Below are positions 51,001-60,917 of a DNA stretch of 64,000 nucleotides, one piece after another. The DNA comes from Datnioides undecimradiatus (lineage: Eukaryota > Chordata > Actinopteri > Lobotiformes > Datnioididae). Location of the stretch: NCBI GenBank assembly GCA_008933995.1, contig WARS01000065.1:1054001-1118000 (forward strand), written 5' to 3'. The notes below the pieces were generated by a model that did no database searches, had not been told where the DNA came from, and was given only the letters and a program-made list of their open reading frames with translations. The translations under genes and the position numbers were made by a program. Positions within the stretch are counted from its first letter, which is position 1, and the number at the start of each line of letters is the position of its first letter.

Positions 51001-54000
51001 TATTCCACTGCAGAGTGATGCTGGTCTCGTCTTGTCCTGTTGATCTAAAACTCTCTGTGTTTGGAGGAGCTGAGAAAGGAAATGGTAGTTTTTTGGTGTT
51101 GAAAATACACTGTTGATATTTTGCATTGGAGTTAGAATTGTGTCAGGGAGAAGCATGAAGTAAGCAGGGCCGCAGAGATTAGATGATCACCATGTCTGAA
51201 CTACACTTCAGACTGATCATGTTAGCCCTGATTCAAAGGGCATTGACAAAGTCAAACATCTTACCAGTGACTGCAGTAATGGTTACTCCACTGCTTCTGA
51301 CGTTTTTATACACAGAGAAGAGAGTGAACGTGTATTTAGTTCCAGCAGTAAGAGATGAGACTGTGTGATTTACTGGTCCAACTCCAACTGGTGCAGTGAT
51401 GTTGACCTCTGTGCCATTAAACTGGAGAATAAAGCTGCTGTTGTTCACTTCACTCCACTGCAGAGTGATGCTGGTCTCGTCTTGTCCTGTTGATCTAAAA
51501 CTCTCCGTGTTTGGAGGAGCTGAGGAGAGAAATGGTAGTGGTTTCTGATGCTTAAAATACACTGTTGATATTTTGCATTGGAGTTAGAATTGTGTCAGGG
51601 AGAAGCATGAAGTAAGCAGGGCGCAGAGATTAGATGATCACCATGTATGAAATACACTTCAGACTGATCATTTTAGCCCTAGCTTAAAAGGTAGTGAACA
51701 TCTTACCAGTGACTGCAGTGATGGTTACTCCCCTGCTTCTGACGTTTTCATACACGGAAATGAGAGTAAATGTGTATTTAGTTCCGGCAGTAAGAGATGT
51801 GACTGTGTGAGTCACTGGTCCAAATCCAACTGGTGCAGTGATGTTGACCTGTGTGCCATTAAACTGGAGAATAAAGCTGCTGTTGTTCACTTTATTCCAC
51901 TGCAGAGTGATGCTGGTCTCGTCTTGTCCTGTTGATCTAAAACTCTCTGTGTTTGGAGGAGCTGAGAAAGGAAATGGTAGTTTTTTGGTGTTGAAAATAC
52001 ACTGTTGATATTTTGCATGGCAGTTAGCACTGTGCCAGGGAGAAGCATGAAGTAAGCAGGGCCACAGAGATTAGATGATCACCACATCTGAACTACACTC
52101 CAGACTGATCATTTTAGCCCTAGCTTAAAAGGTAATAAACATCTTACCAGTGGCTGCTGTGATGGATACTCCACTGCTTCTGACGTTTTCATACACGGAG
52201 AAGAGAGTGAATGTGTATTTAGTTTCAGCAGTAAGAGATGATACTGTGTGAGTCACTGGTCCAACTCCAACTGGTGCAGTGATGTTGACCTGTGTGCCAT
52301 TAAACTGGAGAATAAAGCTGCTGTTGTTCACTTTATTCCACTGCAGAGTGATGCTGGTCTCGTCTTGTCCTGTTGATTTAAAACTCTCTGTGTTTGGAGG
52401 AGCTGAGGAGGGAAATGGTAGTTTTTTGGTGTTGAACATACACTGTGATTATTTCACATGGCAGTTAGCACTGTGCCAGGGAGAAACATGAAGTAAGCAG
52501 GACCACAGAGATTAGATGATCACCATGTCTGAACTACACTTCAGACTGATAATTTTAGCCCTAGCTCAAAAGCTAGTCAACATCTTACCAGTGGCTGCAG
52601 TGATGGATACTCCACTGCTTCTGATGTTCTCAAACACAGAGAAGAGAATGAACGTGTATTTAGTTCCAGCAGTAAGAGATGAGACTGTGTGAATCACTGG
52701 TCCAACTCCAACTGGTGCAGTGATGTTGACCTCTGTGCCATTAAACTGGAGAATAAAGCTGCTGTTGTTCACTTCATTCCACTGCAGAGTGATGCTGGTC
52801 TCATCTTGTCCTGTTGATCTAAAACTCTCCGTGTTTGGTGGAACTGTTACACAAACAGGACAGCTTGTCAAATGAAATATTTTGTACTGTTAACAAATGT
52901 TTGATTCAGCACGCAAAATGTAATTTTGCACTTCACGTTGAGTATAATGGACATGCTTATTTTTTTAGTGATGATACACTACCTGTTAATTGATAAATCT
53001 ATTCTGGTACCTTAGATTCCATCTAATACATACTTCCCAATATCAATGACTAATGGACAACGTTCACATAGTGTAATGTAAAAGTTGTCTGTTAACTTTT
53101 TTATGTTTTTAGTCTCTTTAACAAACTCAACAATTTAACTCAGCTGTTTTTTAGTGTGAATTTGATCTTAATATCTAGGTGTGACATACATACAGTAACT
53201 TCTCTCCATGGAGTATTTAAGCAGAAATAAGATACATTACTTGGTTTGTAACAGATGAATGGGAATGTGAGGGCGCAATTATCATCTGACCACCGTCCTG
53301 AGTCACTGAAAGCCATGGTGAAACAAAGGTCAACGTCACTGTTTGGTTGCCCATCAGCCCAGTGTCGAAACTGAGAGGTACTTCCATCTGACCACAGTTT
53401 TTCCCGGTACAAACCAATCCACACAAAGGACTCATTTGCCAGACGTGTGATGATCTCATTTTCTGTCTGATTTCGTATACTTAAAGAAAAACAGTAGCAT
53501 ATACATGTGAGGTTGAATATAACAGACAAAACAATCAATGCATGCTGCAAAACATGACTAGATTGTTATATAAATATAACAATATAACCCATGGAAGATG
53601 TCGCCATTTAACTCACACCACTATCTATTATAAGGTAACTACTGATACAATGCTTCTCATACTAATACTTCTTGTACACAATTGTCATCAGCATTATAAT
53701 TATACTACATAACTCAGCTCTCCAAGTGCATTACAGTCATCCATCTACTGCTGAACAATACACAAGCGATAGAGAAAATGAATAAAAATGTACATTCAAT
53801 AATGAATAAAAAGACAGGCAAGGAGGAATTAGAAAGAGCAAGCCCTGAAAAACATCAGCTTGTATTTTTGGATCAATACACTGGGTATTGAATGTTCTCT
53901 CAACTTCTGGAATAATAAATAAGCCTGATTTCACAAACAGAACAGCTCAATATAGATTTCAATTCAGTACTGTACCTGGCTAGATCAACATAATGTTCCC

Positions 54001-55795
54001 TGCAAAATTTCTGAGCATCTGTCCAATTCAGAGGTGTGCTGACATGTATAAAGGTTGGTGTACCATTTACTATAGCTGGAAATATAAGGATGATGAGATG
54101 TTATAAACAACATTATGACACACATGTAGAAAACACTCATTTTACTACAGAAAGTAGAAAGAGTTAAAGGTCTAGATTGACATAAACAAATAAATAGAAG
54201 TGTCAAGATGATTGTGGAAATGCTTTTGTTTGTTCATTTTAATGTGTGGAGAAAACTCACCGTAGCACACAAAGGTTTCTAAAATATCGCAGTGGTAGTC
54301 TCCCCATGTGCCATTGTACTGACCACCAAGAAGCTGCACACAGTTATCTTGTCCATCAAGATTGTTGGGCTGGCTAGCTTCCCAGTTTCTAAACTCTGTC
54401 TCTCCTTCACCATAGAAGCTGCTGATATTCAGGGACCATTTCCAGCTGTTTAGCAGATCATCGTAAAGACCTATCCAAGCCTTTCCTGTTCAAAGACAAA
54501 TACACTTTTATCTATTTAGAATAAGTTTACAAAAAACTGTCCTTGCTGTTGTGAAAGTATATGGTTGTATTTGTTGGTATGTGGTTATTCATGTATGTGT
54601 ATAAATGACTATTAAATACTGAGAACTTGCCTGTATAGTTCGATGTGGTACTGACAGAAGCATTAACATCATCTGTGTTTTCTATGGTGGCCAGGTCAGT
54701 GTAGACCTGTCTGCAGTAGCTCTGAGCTTCAGACCAGTTCAGTGGTATGCTCACAAAATGGTACTGATGAGTTTGGGCAAAGGCAACATTGCCCAAAGCT
54801 CCTAAAACAAAGCAGTATTCAGTTTTCAGATACTTACTTTCTTAAAAATATGTGACTTTCTATGTTCTTTTACAGTAAATATGAGGAGCACTATGAATAA
54901 GGTGGGTTCAGCAACATTGCTGCAGGTTTTTACAAAGTCTCTTCCTTGATGAGAGTTTCATCTGCTAGCAGTAAACAAAATCAGTAACCAGACATTTCTA
55001 AGAAGCTTGGAAAGCTTTTGTATATTGTACATGACACTATAACAGCTATAGATTCATTTATACAAATTTAGGTTTCTAATTTATGTATAGATAAATACAA
55101 TTCAACAACAAAGAACAGAAAAAGCATATCTGCCATGTCACTGACTGGGTGGTGCTCCACTGAACCTGCCAGATTTAATAACAAATGACTGAAAGATTTC
55201 TCTACCTCATCTTGAGCAAGATTAGGTTTCAGTCTGTCTCACTGAACCAGTGTTCACTGTTAACACCACTGGTGAACAAAAGGGAAACCAGTTCAACTAC
55301 GAGGTGTAAGCATTAACTATTAAGGCACTGGACTCATTGGAACTGAATAAACGTGAAGGGAAATCTGTCTAACTGTGTGTATTTTTACATTCATCTGTTT
55401 GTTTCATTCAAATCAGGCTAAGTCAGACAAGGCACACCTTCTCATCTCTTTATTGTATTATTGTATTCTTTACCACTGTGCTATAATCATCATTTATAAC
55501 GATCAAAAATCTAGTTACCCTACAGAAAAAAAACCCCATTTCTGCACTTAGAAATCCTGACCTTAGGACCTGTACAGGAATATTTCTTATCTAAAACAAC
55601 TGATGAATCAACAAGGAAATTATTAAAATTAAGTAACGGTCAACAATTATTGTCATTGTATTACATTTTTAGCTTAAAAGTTGTATCTTTTTTCAATGCC
55701 AGTATTTAAATACTTTAAAATGACAAAAGGCACAAAGGGAAGGAAGGGAAAAGGCACCAACCTGTCAGAACAAAAATGATCAGCCCATAATCCAT
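39077..55795 (-). CDS. Signal peptide, two C-type lectin domains and sixteen FN3 repeats: unnamed fish lectin/receptor
   Basis: Minus-strand gene. Signal exon 55762-55795 (MDYGLIIFVLT). CTLD1 in 54631-54801 plus 54261-54485 (LNWSEAQSYCRQVYTDLATI, AWIGLYDD, EASQPNNLDGQDNC, WGDYHCD). CTLD2 in 53976-54075 plus 53241-53479 (LNWTDAQKFCREHYVDLA, FVWIGLYREKLW, WADGQPNSDVDLC, WSDDNCALTFPFICY). Then sixteen FN3 exons of exactly 255 nt, ending at 52589, 52148, 51707, 51265, 50815, 50365, eight at 440-bp steps from 49916 down to 46836, 46396 and 40338. The five upstream exons sum to 769 nt, leaving phase 1, which every FN3 exon keeps. Tentative tail exons: 39351-39386 (36 nt, phase 1-1) and 39077-39192, reading ASQTKWIDTRYDILEGSF and on to GMQKH and a stop. 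No transmembrane exon was found between 39390 and 40337. Both CTLDs have QPN where sugar-binding lectins have EPN or QPD. Ligand and function are unknown; FN3 repeats of this type occur in fish receptor phosphatase-like proteins. Confidence 0.85.
39393..40337 (-). other. Unresolved 3' part of the lectin-FN3 gene
   Basis: One or more exons should join the last FN3 exon to the tail exons. Candidate donors exist on the minus strand (at 40098, gtattt; at about 39816, gtaagt; at about 39675, gtatgt), but no combination gave a continuous frame with a membrane segment. It also contains an AT dinucleotide run near 39541-39560. Confidence 0.3.
40658..46077 (+). mobile_element. Nearly full-length L1/Tx1-type LINE, inactive
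   Basis: A 5.4-kb non-LTR retrotransposon, antisense to the lectin gene, in the intron between FN3 exons 46396-46650 and 40338-40592. A short leader is followed by ORF1 (40782-41671) with an acidic N-terminus, a coiled coil (DEAEARMLQLETANEPQANR) and an RRM/C-terminal-like part (PRPVIIRFHTFPDKQRVMAA). ORF2 (about 42160-45929) has an APE endonuclease (CSWNIRGL, LLQESHLE, GGDFNCLLNP, SDHAILLLEL), a reverse transcriptase (GKAPGPDGLSSEFY, SLDAEKAFDRVKW, RQGCPLSPALFALAIEPLA, YADD at 44240-44251) and a C-terminal zinc knuckle, C-x2-C-x8-H-x4-C, near 45503. ORF1 has three in-frame stops (after MAINN, after FFEHW and near 41310). ORF2 changes frame around 42340, 42540-42750, 43300 and 44776. It ends in an A-rich tail near 46070. 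No clear target-site duplication was seen. Confidence 0.93.
46585..50316 (-). repeat. Tandem array of a 440-bp FN3 exon-plus-intron unit, about 8.5 copies
   Basis: The same 440-bp sequence repeats head-to-tail with no difference that I could see by eye in exon or intron. Eight FN3 exons (46836-47090, 47276-47530, 47716-47970, 48156-48410, 48596-48850, 49036-49290, 49476-49730, 49916-50170) encode one identical 85-residue domain. Identity starts right after two mismatches at 46582 and 46584 and stops at 50316, where the next unit diverges (gactgacacc instead of gactgatcat). Each exon is 255 nt and phase 1 at both ends. Confidence 0.97.
50365..52843 (-). repeat. Older, diverged FN3 units of 441-450 bp
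   Basis: Six further FN3 exons (50365-50619, 50815-51069, 51265-51519, 51707-51961, 52148-52402, 52589-52843) with related introns. Spacing is 450, 450, 442, 441 and 441. The units ending at 50815 and 51265 encode the same residues, including the private YKNVRSSGVTITAVTG, so they form a second recent duplicate pair. The others differ at scattered positions (for example EVNIT versus QVNIT). Confidence 0.9.
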
Positions 55796-55966
55796 GAGGT
55801 AAACCTGAAAAGATGCATTCAAAAATAAATGATGTTAAGTCATTCCTTCATATATATTGAAACAAACTCCATTTATCATTTAGATTAGATGCATGTGTAG
55901 ATACGTGTCAGGATATAGATGCCTCATACATTTTCCTGCAAAATATGGTGCAGTTATTGTACTCAC

Positions 55967-56150
55967 CAATATAACTTCCTTCTGCTTAAAAATTCAGTCA
56001 CTGACTGTCAGGTGCCGTGTCCTGTTTCTGCAACATCTAAATGATGTTAAGTGTTCCTCAGTTGCTGTGATTGTTGGAGTGTAAATCCGTTCCGTAAATC
56101 CGAGTGTAAAAGAGTCCGTAGACTCCTCAATTGCAAAGACAACCTTGATG
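55967..56150 (-). promoter_or_regulatory. Probable 5' leader exon of the lectin-FN3 gene
   Basis: A strong minus-strand donor (TATATTG followed by gtgagt) lies at 55966, just upstream of the exon carrying the signal peptide, whose acceptor (TTTTCAG) is at about 55805. The leader's start is not determined. Confidence 0.45.
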
Positions 56151-56159
56151 CAGGAATGA

Positions 56160-57270
56160 GGAAGTAAATGTTTACTATGTTAATTTTCTTCTCAAAATGC
56201 TGTGATGGAAAGGTACGCAGATCTGGTCAACCCAACCTCTTCAAGTCTGTCTCGTCCTTTAATGTCATGTTTCCATAGAAATAAGATCAGTGTCTTTTGT
56301 CATTAACAATACCTGGTTCTTATGAATAAAATTTCCATTAACATTCATTAATGCCATTAACTTTTATGTATCCACTGTTCTTTTTATGCTGCTTTTACTA
56401 AGTAAGTTTTACTGGAACAACGCAGCTTCTCTTACTTTTGACTTTTACCCATCACACTTTTTCAAAGCAGAATCACATTGTAGACAGTGTGCTGATTAAA
56501 TACAAGATATAATAAAAAACTTTATATCTATAAAAACACTTACTTTAGTGCAATATATTCTATCCTCACTTCATCTCCTATCCTCTTTAGAAATGTGATG
56601 GTAGCCTAATAGTAACTCAGATTAGTTTAACAGTTTCCTGCCTACCTTAGTTGTTACCTTAGTTGTTCTGATTATTTTGTACCTCAAAGTAATGATTAAC
56701 TGTCTGTTTACCTCCCTCTCTATTGTGAGAATACTTTGCTTTGAGGAAGCAGTTGCCAACAAAAGCCATGGGATTTCCCCTGCCACTCTTCATCCATGTA
56801 GCCCTGCAAGACGGGCTAAGGGATCTTCTGATCTTCTAATCTGTCAAACTACACATTATTATCAATACTACTTCTCTTTTAAGCTATTTAAGCAAAAATG
56901 TAACACAAAATGTGATGTGACATTCTGTATGTATTACGGTATCAAATGCTGTCTCTAACTGTGAAGAAATAGTATCACTATTATCTCCTATCTCTCACCC
57001 ACCAAAGAAATTAAACAAAACCAGCATGAAAACAAACATGATTACAGTCTCTTCACTGAAAATGACAAAATAGTCTCTGAGTGAGGTGAAATTAATCCGA
57101 TATGACCACCATGTCTGTGCTGTTATGTTCTACTGCCTCCTGTGGTTAGGACTGGGAGTGCAGTTTGCCCAGAAGTCTGCTTCAATCGATGTGACAAGAG
57201 GAGGGACTCTCCACTACTCTCAAGTGGGACATCAGAGGTCAACGTTAGCCACCAGATTCCTCTAAAGTTT
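56160..57270. other. Intergenic, nothing recognised
   Basis: AT-rich. No coding exon, RNA gene or known repeat identified on either strand. Confidence 0.4.
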
Positions 57271-57353
57271 TAGGTGATTATGAAACTGAGGTTGGAAAGC
57301 ATTCTAATGTTGTCTTTATGTGTTTCCACTTGCTCTGTCTGCTTTGTTCTTAC

Positions 57354-57451
57354 CCTGTTTGTGTTGCTGCCCAGGTTGCTGAAGTACTTCTCTTGAGGGG
57401 CCAGCTTATTCTCTCCAAGATTAATCCTTCTGTCTTCCAATGCAGACCTCA
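57354..57451 (-). other. Possible orphan exon on the minus strand
   Basis: An open stretch bounded by an AG (GTTACTGAG) and a good donor (AACAGG followed by gtaaga) reads SALEDRRINLGENKLAPQEK and on to NLGSNTN. Its amino-acid use looks protein-like, but I recognise no family. A minus-strand donor further upstream (at about 59018, beside a GC-richer block to 59100) could be the leader of the same transcript. It could equally be a chance open frame or a non-coding RNA exon. Confidence 0.2.
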
Positions 57452-57489
57452 GTAACAGAAATACGTTGCAGCACCTCATACACATAAGG

Positions 57490-60400
57490 GAATAAATACA
57501 TGCAGAGATATAAATGCAGAGATTTAAGGGACATAAAACAAGTCAGAGAAAAAATCAATTGATTTAAAGATAATAAAATAAGGACCATACACAAAATACA
57601 TAGAGATGTTTTAACTACTGAAAGAATGCCTATGATACTGTGTTAACTGATGGAATATACAATGCCTTGGGTTAATTAGTACCTCATGTTTTATATTTGT
57701 CATTGTGTATGTCTTTAACAAAGCATGCTAGACAGTGTAAATGAAAGGTTGTAAAATTTTTTAAAAATGTATATAATATACGATGCATTTAAAATGAAAC
57801 CTTTATTTTTATTTGTTATTATTACAATGTTTGATGTAACTGTTACAATGACAATACAAAGACTTTACAACTATAGAATTATATGACCCAAAACAAGTAT
57901 GAACTTGGTTTGTTAAGAGACAGTTTTCTCAGCATGTACATTCGTGTATTGTCAGTACATGCTGCTTGAGTATAAGGTGTCACCACTGTGAAGCACCCAG
58001 TAATTCCACATTATTCTCCTAAATGACTTGCCATGGTGTTCATGAATAACTTTCTGCATGCATACCTACAACATATAGGAATGTCAATGTGCCTAAGACA
58101 TATGACTCACCTTCAGGCTCTTAAATCAAGACATGTGGTAAACCAAGGGGAAATGGTTTAGTCTGCTTGAAAGTTAACCCTTTCTACTCAGATTTGAGCG
58201 CTCATCTTTTTGGAACAAGTGAACACACAATGAGCACAGGTTTCTCAAACTTTCAAACATTAAATGTAATCATGGTAAAGGAGTAACTAAATTCACAGGT
58301 TGTTCTCCTTAGACCCTTTATGCAATTAATTAATTGTTAGCACTTCTGCTCAATCCTGCTAGTAGCACTGGCATGCTACAGGATTAGTTAATTTAATGGC
58401 AATCCAACATCAGACAAACACCCCATGGGGGAAAATCTGCAATGATATGACATAAAATTATAGACTTCTAAAACATATTAATCATATGCATGCATTATGT
58501 AATATCTTCCCCGTGTCTTTTCTGTATGCTATTTCATCTAGTGCACATTTTAACTACTTTTTCAAGTAAATTTTCTGTGAATCTGAAAACCGAAAACAAT
58601 TTTGACGGTTTTACTAACCTATAAGAAATAAACCCAGCCAACTTTAAGTTCTCCCTATAATGTGTAATTTCATTTGATTCCAGCTAGGAGTGATCAGTCT
58701 GAAATAAAAGCCTACATACAATAGCCTATTAATTCACATTAGTGCCATAGTAAATGTATAGAGACATGAAATACATTACAAATTATTTTTTTTAAAAGCG
58801 TACAATAGCGTTTCAAAAAAGTTTAGCGTCATCATTAAAATACAAAAAGTATTTTGTATGGAGCAAAACGTATTTTTTGGGCATCCAGTTGAATTAAGCA
58901 ACCCCATCCTTTAGGCTCATAAATCAGCGAATGAGTGAAATATGAAATGCTCTACATAAAGTGATTATAAAGATACACAGTAACAAACACAAAACACACG
59001 CACACTCACCGTGCGTTTCTTCCTTGCAGGAGGCACGTGCGCATGTGCAGTAAGGAGACTGAAAGCGGAGGCAAATGCTGCCTTCAGGGCTACCAGAAAA
59101 ATCGGAATTATGTGTAAAACAGTGAAACGAGAAAAAGAAAATTTAGAAAAAGTGAACTGAGGTTACAAGCATTTATCACACTATTCGAACCTTATAGCTA
59201 CATTCCCTTCGTGAACCTAACCACAAGTTTGAAATGATACTGGATTTATCTGGAACATGCATCTGAAATACTTTGCCTATAGCCTGTCTCGCTTGTAGAC
59301 TCAAACGGCCACAACAACATTGCTCATTGCTATATTTATACATGTAGTCAACTTTGACTGGACTAAACCTCAGTGTGTTTCTATGATTGTATATTTTTAT
59401 TTCAAAAACGATAACGTCAACTGCCTATTTTCGCTTAAATTCTTCTTTCCTTAAATGTATTTTAAAAGTGAATGTCACAAGACAGTTTTTACCTAGCCTT
59501 TATTTATTTATCTAGCTATCTGCAGCGTTATGGAGTGCTGTCTGACATGGTTTGATGGATGGACAAAAATATCAATAGTGAAATGTTTTGTTTGTTTTGA
59601 TACTAATACTTTACTCTTTCTTGGCATAAACAAATCACTGAATTCACGACTACGTTTAAATGATAATGTGAGGTGGGGCGCTAAGATCAAATTAAAACCA
59701 CTGTACGTAAACTAGGTTACCCTTCCACCACTAGCGCGTTAGCTAGCTAATGCTAGTGCGTTAGCTAGCCAAATCCTGCTAATGTTGCAATAAACTAAAC
59801 AGGGAGGTATATACCCCAGGAGTTGGTGAGGGCTAAAACAGAGCCACGTTAGTGAATACGGTGCTCACTTTTGTCAGGTAGCCAGTGACTTAACTTCAAC
59901 AGGTTGATTGAGACTGTGTAAGCCAGTTCTTCTGCACCCTGCCGCCCCCCGCTGTCCGGAGTGGGATCATGAATCCAGTAGGCCCCTCACTACAGGAAAC
60001 CACAAGTGTAATTAATTAATAACATGAATGACAGCTCTGTTAGTCATTAGTCCCGGTAACCCAGGCCAGACCGTAAACACATACCACTGCCATGGAAGTG
60101 ACCCCCCTATATGAAATACAGACATTATTATTACTTTTTTTTTTAATAAAAATGTCATATTACCCATATTGTTTTGGTTCCTAATTGATTTTAACATCCC
60201 CCCAATAAATCATTAAAAAATAAGCAAAAGTTTGTCAAATGGCACAGCATAATAGAATATATTCATAATGATTGTCTGTGTGATTTAGACTAAAGGTTTT
60301 TGCTCTGGTCAGGCATCTTACTCGCTTTAATAGTTAAATTGTGTTTTCTACATTTACGCTTATTAAAAATATCATGATATCCCATCAGTGGTTCACTGTT

Positions 60401-60700
60401 TTTAGTGTTGTACTTTTACAATTTTAGGATCATTTAGGTTCATTTGAACAATTTTTCCTACTCCACTTAGTAGTTTTATTCTAATACTGTAGAAGGTATT
60501 TAGATCACCTGAGTGCAAACGCAATAAAGGTTTTAAAACCCCATTTAGTATTAAATTATAGTGGAAAATATTATGTATGTATGTCACCACAGTATAAAGT
60601 AGAATAGATTTATTTAGATCAAATTTATTTCAGAATAAATTTAAACACTGAACTCGACCTCTTTGTTGTCACTTTTGTCACTAGGTGTCATTTTATTAAA
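57490..60700. other. Intergenic between the lectin-FN3 gene and oga
   Basis: Mostly AT-rich without coding exons. Notable are a GC-richer patch at about 59010-59100 with a minus-strand donor (CGCACG followed by gtgagt), and a small direct/inverted repeat of gcgttagctagc at about 59733-59770. Confidence 0.4.
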
Positions 60701-60917
60701 TGAGCCTTAAAAAGCGGGAGCTTCCGCTGAGCACCTGAACGCAGCACGAGAGCGATGTAAGGAGAAGGAGAGGCAGAGGAGGAGGTGGAGGCAGATCGAG
60801 GAGAAGCATGAAGAATATTCCCGGTATCTAGGCTGACAACTGGGAAGAGCATTTCGTCTTCCCTCGCTCGTTTGGGGCCGATTGGAAGCGGAGGGAGGCA
60901 GCGGGGCGGAGGACAGG
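60690..60917 (+). promoter_or_regulatory. oga promoter / 5' UTR
   Basis: A GC- and purine-rich block directly before the start codon. A TTAAAAA element at 60706-60713 is the only TATA-like string. CpGs are denser here than in the flanks (gaacgcagcacgagagcgat, cggagggaggcagcggggcg). Confidence 0.5.
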
